Below, piece after piece: positions 21,101-31,053 of a stretch of 64,000 bases of DNA. The position numbers and the translations under genes were made by a program. The notes beneath the pieces are model-generated. The model was given only the letters and a program-made list of their open reading frames with translations. It did no database searches and was not told the origin of the DNA. Where the stretch lies: contig NC_069097.1 in assembly GCF_947172395.1 (NCBI RefSeq), positions 4,200,142-4,264,141 of the forward strand, written 5' to 3'. Origin of the DNA: Bicyclus anynana. Taxonomy: Eukaryota; Arthropoda; Insecta; Lepidoptera; Nymphalidae. Every line of letters starts with the position of its first letter. The first letter of the stretch is position 1.

Positions 21101-24100
21101 TGGCCACGGCCACAGCCAGGCTGTGCTGCGGCGAGTGTTTGGCGATGTGCCCCAGCGTCCACGCGGCAGCGCACAGCTCCGCGTCCTCGCTGTCTTCGTT
21201 ATGCAGTATATCCACCAGTGTCACTACTGCCTGTAATGTCAGTCACTGACGATCAGGTAATCTCACATGCCTGCAGCGCTAACGGCTTGACAGCCGATAA
21301 AGCTGATCGTGTGTTGGCCGCGATGTGCATGAAATCATGCCTATCGCGAGTAACACACGATCGACAGAAGTCCATGCAAGAGGCCTATGTCCAGCAGTGG
21401 GCGTCCATCGGCTGTTAATGATGATGATGAGACACAATTGAAAAGTTGGAGGTCCATGCCCGGGATCGGTTTCGAACCCACGCCCTCTGATCCAAAGGCA
21501 GAGGTCATATCCACTGGGCTTTCACGGCTCTGTACACTACGCTACGGTATAAAAACAGTAACCTTAGCTTCAATAACGGCCATCGCCAACTGGTCAGACT
21601 GTCCGGCGATGTAGCCCAGCGCCATACTCGCCGGCACTCGCGCGCTCTTCGTGCCTTCGGACAACAGCTCCACGAGCGGACCGCAGCCCCCTGTGTTCAC
21701 TACTAGCTGGGCTAGCTGAAAATTTTATATTTTAAACATTTTCAGCTGAAAAGAAGATACGGGCCCCCGGACTACAGGGGCCCCTTACGCGTGAAAGCTA
21801 AAAATTGTAAAATGTCTTTTTTTCCCTGCCACAACCTCTTTTTTTCCCTGGTTAAGAGTTAACATAGGTTAAATCACTGTCATATGCGAACATTTTTGTT
21901 TATTTTGTGATAAATCTTTACCCTTCTTATGACCGCCACCACCGCCTCGGCCAGCTCGGGCCGCGCGCTCGCGTACTTACGTCAACAGAGTGTTTGACGA
22001 TGTCGCGCAAGAGGCAGGCGGCGGCGCGACGCACGGGCGCGTTGTCGTGGCCCGCGTGCAGCAGCGCCGGCGGCAGCGCCCCGCCCGCCACCACCGCCTC
22101 GGCCAGCTCGGGCCGCGCGCTCGCCACCGCTCCCAGCGCGCATAGTGTACTGCGCTATACAGACGGTCTTAATTATCAAATTAATTTAAAGAACAGACGA
22201 ACGACTGAGACTTCTTCCGCGTCGAAGACCCTTCGGATTAAATAAAAAAATCATACAAAGTTGCTGTTGTAGAGTTCTGTGCCTCGGGAACACTTTAAGG
22301 TGTCGAGGATTTTAACTCGTGGGCCTTTCAAATTGGCTGACGATGATGATGATTATAAATATTGACTTATTCACTAATTTCCCCTTCCTTTCCAGTAGGT
22401 ACTACTGTAACGAGTAGGTATCTATTCTTTAAAATTTAAGTAGGTAAAATTAAGAATTACAGAATAGTGCTCAACATAAACCTAGAGTTTAAAATAATTT
22501 TGCTCATGAAACCAGCCTTTGTTTTCTACAGACAGGACAGAATAGGCAAAATCAACGCTTAAAAATGTCTGAATTTTGGTAGGAAAATTGGTAGTGAATG
22601 GATACATCGTTCAAGGTAGCTTCCGTTGAAGGCAGTAGTGCGACTTTACCATGGGTAAAAACATTGAAACGTGGGTAAAAATATTTATACTATACGCAGC
22701 AACAATTGTTTGGTAGGTATTATACCTTCAATTTAGGGTCCTGATTTTCTAGCCCTCGTACCAAATGGCAGATTGCTCCCGCGTCGACAACGGCTTCGGG
22801 ATTGAACTGCGCCAAATCTATGAGCGCTCCGGCAGCTATCTATAAATATGCATAAACCAGACGCCGCGCGGTTTCACCCGCGTGGTTCCCGTTCCCGTAG
22901 GAATACGGGGATGAAAAAAAGCCTATAGCACTCGGAGATACTGCAGCTTCCCATCGATGACAGAATTTTTCAAATCGGTTCAGTAGTTTCAGAGCCTATT
23001 CAATGCAAACAAACAATCAAATCTTTCCTTTTTACCCGTCTACGGCGAAGCCAAAAGGGTAATTATGGTCTCACATCGTGCCAAGTTTTATTTGAATTGA
23101 TTCAGTAGTTTCAGCGTGATGCCCGGTTAACAAAAATACGGACAGACAGACAGACAGACCAAAATAAAAATAAAAATATTTTTGGCTTCAGTGTATGTTT
23201 TCTGTGCTTCAGTATCGATTATTTATTGCCCTCCAACTAAAATCTTCAAATATCTTCAATGTACAGAATTTGATCTGTTACAGTTTTATTATAAACTAGC
23301 GGACGCCCGCGACTTCGTCCGCGTGAAAGTCGTTGTAAACTTTCAACTACCCCTATCCTACCCTACCCTACCTCTACCCTACCCTATCTCAACCCTACCC
23401 CTACCCTACCCTACCCTTGCCCTACCCCTACCATACCCCTACCCTACCCCTACCCTACCCTACCTTCTTTATTTATTATTTTTATTCTTTATTCTTTATA
23501 CCCCCCGCGAGTCGCATCGAGCGCGGCAACCGTTACACAAAAATAATCCATATAGCATGAATTAGTATTCACGCGCGATGGCTTAGCGTATTTCTTGTAT
23601 AACTTTGGTGTTTCTTTACCGATTTTTATGATTCTTTTTTTATTGAATAGGTAATAATGTTAACTTTTTTAGCTAGGGATGAGTGATGAGTGTTATAAAC
23701 ATAAGAGTAGACAGATATAATTAGAAAGCTCCGAACTGCTAAGCTATCGGGAGTTACACGTGTTATTGTGAGTCAACCATAAAAGATCGACATATATATG
23801 CTGTTGTGTTTTTATAGATAATTTTAAGGAGAACATTTCCGTCATACATGATTTCTATGTATCTTTAACCATTAAAGCTGTACACGCGACGGAAGCTAAA
23901 AAAATTGAGTAACATCTCCCGTTTTCTCAACATTTCTCTTCACTGCTCTGCTCCTATTGATCGTAGCGTAATGAAAAGTATACTATAACCTGCCCAGGAG
24001 TATGTAGAATAATTGTACCAAGTTTCGTTAAAATCCGTCCAGTAGTTTTTGTTTCTATAAAGAACATACAGACAGACAGACAGACAGACAGACAAAAATT

Positions 24101-27100
24101 TTACTGATTGCATTTTTGGCATCAGTATCGATCACTAATCACCCCCTGATAGTTATTTTGGAAATATATTTCATGTACAGAATTGACCTCTCTACAGATT
24201 TATTATAAGTATAGATATAGATAGGTATAGAGAATAGCTGCACAGTTCCGCGTATTACAATGTCAAAACGGTCAAGAAGTTTGGCACATACTATACCTAC
24301 TAACTAATGTTATGTACTAAAAACTAAAAATAGGAACATAAATATGGGGTACCTGCTTCAGACTAATTTCAGGTTCTTGAAAAGCCAAAACCAATAACGG
24401 CAAAGCTCCCGCGTCGACCACCAGTCCAGCCAAGTATTGGCTGTGTTTCGCTATGTATCCTAATGCCCATGCAGCATTTTCTTTTACCTGCATTGGTAAA
24501 GAAAAAACACTTTAGATTAGGCCATCTACTAGCGGAAGCCTGCGACTTCGACCGCCCTTAGACCTCGTTATTTCGGCCCTGTCATAAATACGTTCTTAGC
24601 GGACGTCTACTAAGTAACTATATAAAGTATAAACTACCTCCCTGCCTTTCATCTGTTTATGTCAAGCGGTTACGATATTTCATAACCTTTCGCTTTTCTA
24701 CTAATACTAGCGTTTCAGCCGCGTGGTTCCCGTTATCGTAGGAAGACGGGGATAATATAGCCTACAGCCTTCCTCGATAAATGGGCTATCTAACACTGAA
24801 AGAATTTTTCAAACCGGACCAGTAGTTCCTGAGATTAGCGCGTTCAACCAAACAAACTATTCAGCTTTATAATATTAGTATAGATTAGCGGTTCGCTCAA
24901 GCTTCGCTTTCACTTATTCCCTAACCCTATCCTGCCTAAAATTTTCAGTAGCATCCTGTAGTAGGAAATAAGAATGGTAGTGGCGTTAGATTCTCGTGCC
25001 TAGGAGGACACGTTAAGCAGTCGGTCCAGACCCTACCTTCTTAAAAATTAAGAAGTACCTAGGTAATTAGTGTTAGGTAGGTATTACATGCCTGTGTATC
25101 AAAATCTTCTAAACATGAAACAATATGTTCCAACGCTCCGAGTCTAACAGTGGCCGAAGCTAACTCTTCATTGTGTCTGTTAAAATAGAAAGACGTAAAA
25201 ACTTATAGGTGTTTGATAAACGCAGCTGTAAAGTATGCGCTAAACTTCGAGTTCGTTCTAAATCACGAAGCATAATGCAATGTAGAGAAACAATTATTGT
25301 CCTAGCGAGGTTTTAAGGTACTTTAAGGCTGCGCAGAAAAATGTATGGGAATGACATTTGCTATAGACAGGTCACGTGATCAAGTTCTATAATTCCCATA
25401 CATTTTTCTAGTTCTCGAAGCGTTTGCGATCGTAGAAAGAGAATCGACGTGCCACTTAGCTACAGGGGCAGAGCGGACTAGCAGTTTGGCGCATACTATA
25501 TCTACCTACTTCACATCTAATAATTAAAGATGAACGCACAAAACCACAAGAGACGCAGCCACCTCGTGACGAATATGATTGTCTTGAAATATTTACCTGA
25601 TTGTCGAAAAAGGGTACACGTTTTTCGTGTGAATGTCTATTTATTTAATTTGCTCTAAAACCTAAGCCACCACATATTTCACTGTTTATGAAAGAGTATT
25701 TGCTAAGTAAGTTTTATATAGGTATCTAATTATCTACCGGGTTTCGTAGAGTATGCCATCAATGAAATTAATAAAAACATGATTTTGCTTACTTCGCTAC
25801 TGCTCTAATTAGATACAAAGCTGACCGCTTGTAGTAAACCTGTATAAAAGAAACCATGTTAAAAATAATTTATAAGTACCTACAAAAAAGTCGTCCACCA
25901 AACCGGTGTAGTAGCGGTAAATGAGAGCAATTTGAAAGTAGATACATTGTACCTACTGGATAATTAATCACTTCAATTAATAATGAAATATTTAAGTAAG
26001 TAGGTATCTTAGCTTTTTTGTTGATTTTTGTCTGAAGGGCATTCCACACTAGCCGTTCAATTATTTTTTTTCAAAGTGAAATGTGGTGTGGGTATCCTAG
26101 ATGTTCAACCACGCTATCATTTACGACGTGCCATTTTGTAATAAAAAATATTAGAAGAAACAAGTTGGTGGAGTTTCTAAGCAGTGGCAGTCGTAAGCAA
26201 AAAAACTTCATTTCATATTTGTCGCAAAGATTTCGCCGACGTCTTCGTTTGGTATATCGCTGTCACTGTTCCGGAAAACACTCTCCAAAGTCTATCCAGC
26301 AAAAAAAGTATGAAATAACGTTGAATTTGTTGAGGTTCTCCAGCGCGACGGTGAGCATGCCTCCGTTAAGCTGCTGTCGCGCCACGCCCTCGTCGTGCTC
26401 GGCGAGCCGCGCGACTGCCAGCACCGCGCACTGCCGCACCGTGCTGCACGGGTCGACGAGCAGCGGCCGGAGGAAGTCTGCAACGAGCTTAATAATCGAC
26501 CACTGTAGAACGAAACTACAGTTGTCATCAATTTATTTATTTCTTTACTCATTGATCTCTTTCAGCATTCTCATTGGTATCATCTATTAAGATTACGTGT
26601 AATTTAGTGTCAACAGTGTGGACGGCACACGAAGTTCGTGTTCGCGCAAAAAAACCGATAGCCGATGGGTCAGTCCGAACGCCGGTGCGAGCTTTACCTA
26701 CATGTAATGCTCGTAGTGGTGGATTACATTACGCGTTACACACGTCTGGACCCGGCTTTAGGTTGGTATATGTAGGTAGGCGCAGCCTGAATAGCTGAGT
26801 AAATATGTTCCTTGAGCTGAGTGATAAAAGGACCAAACTCGTCACCCCACGTGGTTCCCACTCCTAAGTCCTAACACAATCTTTTCCTAGTTACTACTAC
26901 TTCCGAGTTAGTTCTTCTTTAACTAGTTCCGAGGGGATCGGGAATATTGGTAAAATTTAAAAGATATGGTAAATATTATTTATAAATAAAATAAATAATA
27001 CGCAGCTTGTTAGTTATAATATAGATAAGTATCAGACAAAGCAATCAAATTAAATAACGGCATTTCATAGATCCAAAACCAGACGTCCATAGACTGGCAA

Positions 27101-28061
27101 TGATGAAGATAACGATACTCTGCCAACTGATGTGATAGTCACATACCCAGCACTCCAGCGCTTTCCAAACATTTGACATTGGTGGCACGTGTAGCCAATT
27201 CAGCCATCGTCTGGACAAACACCATTCGCGCTTTCTGATAAGTCTCGAACACTATCAAAAATTTAGATTAGGTATTATTTAATTTTCATTTATTATTTTA
27301 CAAAATACATTTTTAAATTAAGCCTACAAAACACAAACCACAGTTGATTTGGTAAAAAAAAAAAATAACAAACAAAAAGAGAAAAATGAAAGAGAAAAAA
27401 TCCCCAAGGAGGGTAGTAAAATAAAAAGCATAATTATTGCGTGAGTGTAACGCTGCTGGCTGCTGCGACGCTACACAGGCAATTCCAAAAACTATTCCTT
27501 AAATCTTGTATCTAGTTACAGGGTTATCGTTCCATAGACTCGAGCCACGAGCAGTTTTATTCTAGGCCATTTTTATGAACGGATTTTAGCCTTTTGGACA
27601 TTGGACTGTCACACATTTTTTTCACTCCTACATATAGTGTTTTTCAGATAGTATGGGTACGGTACGGTGACAGTCGCCTGTATGACGTTCATAATACGTA
27701 CTATTATCGTGAATCGTGGCAAACTTTCAAGAGTGAAACGAACTGTCACCCGCACCATCCTACATGAAACGAACTGTGCATAGTCTAATCCACGTGTTAT
27801 GGTTATATTATATAATCAAACAGTATCTACGGTCTTATTCCGGCAATCAATAACAGGAAGAAGAGAAACCAGAAAACTTCCAATACTTGATTTTAGAGGG
27901 ATTAAAATGAAATTTGAAAACAATAGTAAAATATTAAAATGTTTTGGTAAGTAGGTCGATATCTGTTTAGGTTGCATAAGCAGTATTATTATCATATAGG
28001 ATTTTCTTGAACAATATTTACCTAGCTGAATATTCCGAGGACTGCTCATAGAATGACTCAT
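15197..28061 (-). CDS. SPAG6: Sperm-associated antigen 6 / PF16 axonemal armadillo protein
   Basis: A central-pair component of motile cilia and sperm flagella. Fourteen coding exons on the minus strand: 28061-28022, 27251-27147, 26477-26320, 25839-25793, 25176-25092, 24487-24353, 22839-22726, 22154-21981, 21715-21563, 21230-21078, 19904-19746, 15857-15712, 15402-15342, 15268-15197. Phases agree throughout and give 533 residues (human about 509). The start MSHSMSSPRNIQLVFETYQK aligns with the vertebrate N-terminus. Armadillo repeats follow, for example CLEDFDTQ, AAWALGYIAKHS, VVDAGALPLL and ALGYIAGQSDQLAMAV. The C-terminus has the signature EEIVRYYSPGYSDTLL. Oddities: a GC donor after exon 5 (GCATGT), a weak GTTATT donor after exon 3, very GC-rich exons 8-10, and two possible acceptors 7 nt apart for the last exon giving different tails. 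The opposite-strand RPC7 gene lies in the intron 15858-19745. Confidence 0.95.
16430..16625 (-). repeat. tRNA-derived SINE
   Basis: On the minus strand the head reads as a tRNA-like GGCGCAGTGGGTAGTGACCC with box B GGTTCGATTCCCAC, followed by an AT-rich tail. It lies in the SPAG6 intron that also holds RPC7. The tRNA-like part cannot form a standard functional tRNA. Confidence 0.8.
18311..18392 (+). promoter_or_regulatory. Cluster of TGTCAA/TGTCATT motifs upstream of RPC7
   Basis: Several TGTCAA(T) or TGTCATT words in both near-repeat and inverted form, for example GTCAATTGTCATTGCC and ATGTCAATGTCAATGGTC, about 120-200 bp before the RPC7 start codon. A similar cluster lies before COQ9 at 44851-44930. 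Promoter role is inferred. Confidence 0.45.
18509..19162 (+). CDS. Polr3g: RNA polymerase III subunit RPC7 (POLR3G family)
   Basis: A 217-residue, intronless coding sequence for the RPC7 subunit of the RPC3-RPC6-RPC7 trimer, which acts in Pol III initiation at tRNA and 5S genes. It begins MAGRGRGK and has the family block PPPLFPKLEAKPLPL (about residues 37-51), the ERYSDKYK segment near residue 87, and a long Asp/Glu-rich tail ending DYANNYFDNGEDYEDED and a terminal Tyr, as in animal POLR3G/GL. AATAAA at 19206-19211 is the likely polyadenylation signal. The gene lies inside, and opposite to, a SPAG6 intron. Confidence 0.93.
   Translation: MAGRGRGKVSSSSLTHDQLQALGINRGDNTPQVLAPPPLFPKLEAKPLPLNCDAATDYMVIVKDQFIEYLHESPAYVKANTRTDGIERYSDKYKLLALDAKKGKILNCIWDNMPPELRPHAGRVCVTARKRKLNDPTDIAKRLQTLEKKETQESADVDMETTEANIKKENEDNEEELEDEQEPEEEIDDGTDYANNYFDNGEDYEDEDDNLDDGPVY
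19545..19574. repeat. Perfect 30-bp palindrome
   Basis: Two 15-nt halves meet without a spacer (CCAATTTAGAAAATA and its complement). A tRNA-like SINE head in reverse orientation follows at about 19580-19690. Lies between RPC7 and SPAG6 exon 11. Confidence 0.85.
20485..20582. mobile_element. Complete 98-bp MITE
   Basis: Terminal inverted repeats GTGGAATTCATAGACGTTGT and, in reverse, GTGGTATTCATACACATAGA-type sequence extend about 28 bp with mismatches. Family members occur at 10963 and 13650. It lies in a SPAG6 intron. Confidence 0.7.
20640..20930 (-). repeat. Interspersed repeat of the AATCAAAATCAAAAATTC type
   Basis: Matches a segment also seen at about 39460-39610 (TATTTCAAGTAGGCTTAGTT followed by TTTTGAAA). 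The 65-residue frame on the minus strand is repeat-derived. Intronic in SPAG6. Confidence 0.55.
21290..21535. repeat. LINE 3' tail and SINE head in a SPAG6 intron
   Basis: 21350-21420 carries the AGGCCTATGTCCAGCAGTGG tail of the LINE family at 13095. 21440-21530 carries the reverse tRNA-like head of the SINE at 14527. Confidence 0.7.
21933..21972 (-). repeat. 40-nt exact duplicate of SPAG6 exon 8 sequence in the following intron
   Basis: Positions 21933-21972 repeat 22085-22124 exactly, offset by 152 bp. The copy starts 8 bases after the exon-8 donor and is itself very GC-rich. Confidence 0.9.
22857..23035 (-). repeat. Lep1/Helitron-like repeat
   Basis: From GACGCCGCGCGGTTTCACCC through GGAATACGGGGATGAAA to CAAATCTTTCCTTTTTA. 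Immediately followed by a second repeat type (CGTCTACGGCGAAGCC...). Located in the SPAG6 intron between exons 7 and 6. Confidence 0.7.
23292..23470 (-). repeat. Helitron-like repeat with CCCTA-rich minisatellite
   Basis: Starts with CTAGCGGACGCCCGCGACTT in reverse orientation and runs into about 130 bp of irregular CCCTA/CCCCTA units. Same family as 33170-33401, 40248-40733, 42454-42806 and 44095-44360. Confidence 0.75.
23680..24235 (-). repeat. Interspersed element, related to 43740-43990
   Basis: Shares in inverted orientation the blocks ATATTTCATGTACAGAATT, GATAGTTATTTTGGAAATAT and the TAATAATGTTAACTTTTTTA segment with 43740-43990. Contains a (CAGA)n run. Probably a non-autonomous Helitron-like family. 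Confidence 0.55.
24697..24890 (-). repeat. Lep1/Helitron-like repeat
   Basis: Begins CTAGCGTTTCAGCCGCGTGG and ends AATATTAGTATAGA. Intronic in SPAG6. Confidence 0.7.
27641..27770 (-). repeat. MITE, GTGACAG-terminus family, copy 2
   Basis: Reverse-oriented relative of 3941-4060, in SPAG6 intron 1. Best-preserved copy of the three. Confidence 0.75.
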
Positions 28062-28877
28062 TATTATCCGTTATTTGCGTAAAATACCTAAAGAAAAATT
28101 TCGAGAGGTTTTATTTGTTTTGATTTGGTAACAATTTATGATTATGACTTTACGCAAAGTCAACGATATGCCAAAGATATTTTTTATGCCTAATTCAATG
28201 GATGAACGAGGTTTATAGCTTGTATTTAGTTATAGATAGTTGTAAATTGAAGGTAAGTAAGTATTAGGTAATCATAGTTTTATTAGAGGTTTATTATATG
28301 CAGTCGAAGGTAAAATATGTAATTGTAATTCAACTTAATTAGTCATTGCCACTGAACTTGGTATTCCCCACAATGGAACGGATTCTGCAAAAACAATACC
28401 TAGGTACCTACATTGAACGCGAATCAAGATTAGTTCCACCAATAGGCGCCATGGCAGGTACATAAATATAATGACAGGCTGTCTCTCGATCGGTAGGATA
28501 TCTACGTAGTGCGCGGACGCAAGTCGTTCAAGCAGCCGTGAAGGCCATGTGACGTGTGACGTCACGAGTCCACACACGCATCGTAGTCGTATCCGTGTCT
28601 ACCTGTGCCGCACACACTGACAGCCATTGTGAAGTAACGACCACGTCGCTGCTTACCTGGCATTTGGCAAAGTTCACTCACACAAGTCCATTGTCCAATA
28701 CAACCTGTCGAGACTCGAGTGTCGCAGCATGTGCCGCATGCTTACATTCTAACCATCTAAAGAATTATAATAATGAGCTCGGTTGTTCGGCGATGACAAT
28801 TTTTTCTGTTAGCAAACATTTCTCAAGCTGGTTGTACCGGCTAAGTTATTTGTGTTTCTGTGATTGACAAACTAATT

Positions 28878-31053
28878 ATGCCTTACATCATGGTAATGGG
28901 CTGCCTCAGTGCACCGCATCTGTCCAAGGATGAAGGCGCTACTGTGTACGGACTGAAGAACGATGAACGAACTACACTAGTAAGGGTAGGTGTACACGAG
29001 TTTATCTATACTAATATTATAAAGCTGAAGAGTTTGTGTGTTTGTTTGATTGAACGCGATAATCTCAGGAACTACAGGTCCGATTTCAAAAATTCTTTCA
29101 GTGTTAGATAGCCTATTTGTCGAGGAAGGCTATATATTATCCCCATATTCTGTGAACGTGAACCACGCGACGTCAGCTAGTATTGAATATTTATTTATTT
29201 TTCTAGTTATTGTAATTTTATTTAAAGTATAGGTAGTTCTGGCTGTGTGTCTATTGCTGGTAGAATCCATAGAAAAAATGTTATCTAAGTTATAAGCCCG
29301 CATCGGAACAACATAGTCGTTCGTAATTCCTAGAATTCGGTCTATGACAAATAGTGTAAATTATGTTAGTATAAAACCTATTATTAAATGGTGATAAAAA
29401 GAAAAACCTGGCTAGGGTTCTTGTAGGCTCCTATCGGACCAAGGCGCATTTAGAACCCTCGTAACTTAAATCTTAAGTTTTCGACTAATTATTATAACCA
29501 TTAACAAATAATATCCTGATGTTTCGAAAGTGCTTGTAAACTAAGCTTTAATTAAAAAAAATAAAAATTTATTTGATATGCTGTACTTAAGGTATATCTA
29601 TACTAATATTATATAGAGCAAAGATTTGTATTTTTAACCGACTTCAAAAAAGGAGGAGGTTTCTCAATTCGACCGTATATTATATTTTTTGTATATGTAA
29701 CGAAACTCAAAAACTACTAGACCGATTTGGAAAATTCTTTTACTAAAAGATAGCCACGTTATCTGTTAGTGGCATAGGCTATATTTTATCCCAATATTTC
29801 CATGAGAATGGGAACTACGCGTATGAAATCGCGGGGAGTCTGCTTATGTAGGTATCTATTCTATTAATAAAATAGAATAGATACTGATTCATTGCATAAT
29901 ATAATTAAGTGCCTTGCTGGTCCAGCCTATGAGAGATGTTCTAGTAGGGAAGTGGTTGGTACATTCCCTTGCCTCAGAGCACGTTAAGCCGTCGGAACTG
30001 GTCCTCATCATTACCATCTGATAGTGGTCGTTAAAAAAATTAAGATTTAAGCAAATTACCCTAAGCCCGCCAATCCGCATTGAAGTGGCGTGGTGGGTTG
30101 AAGCTCCATATACCCTTACTTTTAAGGAAGTCGGCCCTGTATTGTACTGTTAAAATGGCCTGATAATGATGATACACAATTTATGCTTACTTATGTCAGG
30201 ATTTTTAACTCTTGAAAATGGGGCTTACAACTATCTGTCTAATGTATGTTTTCTGAGCCTTAAATCCTTTTTCTCTGTCAACTGAGTCACCCCAGAACAT
30301 TATTCTGTATCTTAGAGTTGATTCGACATATCCAAAATGAGCAATACGCAGTGTTTCAATATTAGCTGATTTTTTTGGGGCTAGACGGCGATATGTGTAT
30401 TATTATGTATCTAGGTATAATTTATTCATTTTATTTATTTAACTAAAACGATTTCATCATCATCATTATCAGTCGATGGACGTCTACTGCTGGACATAGA
30501 CCTTTATGGACCAAACACCACAACAAACCGCTTACCAGTTACCAGCAGCTCCCTACAACCCGCTTGATATCCTCGATCCACCCAGTAGGAAGTCGACCAT
30601 TAGTAAATGTCCATTAATCTAATAATATACATATTTGTAAACATGGAATTAATGTATTAGCAGATTTTCCTGAATTCGAACTATACGCCACGTCCATTGC
30701 CACTTCAGCTTCACGACTCTACCTCAAGGATTTAACACAATTTAACTCTCAATTTTCAGGAACTGAACTCTTCATTCGGCATGCAGATTGCAACAGCATG
30801 CGAACCGGAACGCACAGTTCGCGTCTCACAGAAGGGTCTGACGCTAGTCCTCGTCAACCGCATCCACGGCTTACTGGGCTATGACGTAGTCTCGCACGCC
30901 ATGGCCATGACCAACGCCAACCGGGAGCTAATCTCCTTCACAATGTATAAGAAGACCAGCACCAATTCCCACCCCCCGACACCCACACATGCACACGGCA
31001 GCTCGCACAAAACAAAAGCAACACAGCCACACAGCAGCGTCGTTACGCTTTGA
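28878..31053 (+). CDS. Unrecognised two-exon gene, 131 aa
   Basis: Exon 1 28878-28979 (34 codons; MPYIMVMGCLSAPHL) ends at a GTAAGG donor, and exon 2 30760-31053 follows a TTTTCAG acceptor. The junction is in phase and both exons are open. Exon 2 has high GC at third positions and a protein-like sequence (RVSQKGLTLVLVNRIHGLLG), then a His/Thr/Ser/Pro-rich tail ending SSVVTL. No signal peptide or domain is recognised. The start lies 817 bp from the divergent SPAG6 start, so a shared promoter region is possible. Read-through of the 1.8-kb intron is excluded by stops. Function unknown. Confidence 0.6.
29008..29182 (+). mobile_element. Lep1/Helitron-like element with both ends
   Basis: Starts TCTATACTAATATTATAAAG directly after an A and ends ...GACGTCAGCTAG directly before a T. 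TC...CTAG between A and T is the Helitron insertion pattern. It is in the intron of the two-exon gene. A second, longer copy begins at about 29597. Confidence 0.75.
29890..30115. repeat. SINE-like repeat
   Basis: Contains CACGTTAAGCCGTCGG and CCGCCAATCCGCATTGAAGT blocks. A short relative of the first block is at about 25000-25040. Intronic. Confidence 0.5.
30448..30720 (-). mobile_element. LINE 3' fragment
   Basis: Reverse-strand relative of 13095-13375 (CGATGGACGTCTACTGCTGG and CATTGCCACTTCAGCTTCAC). It is interrupted and truncated. Ends just before exon 2 of the two-exon gene. Confidence 0.75.

Noticed and set aside
21927..22245. Arg/Ala-rich frames on both strands around 22 kb
   Set aside because: Off-frame readings of the GC-rich SPAG6 exon 8 and its intronic copy.
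28556..28867. 103-residue frame upstream of the two-exon gene
   Set aside because: Cys/Thr/Ser-rich translation of a GC-rich region between divergent starts; more likely 5' UTR/promoter.
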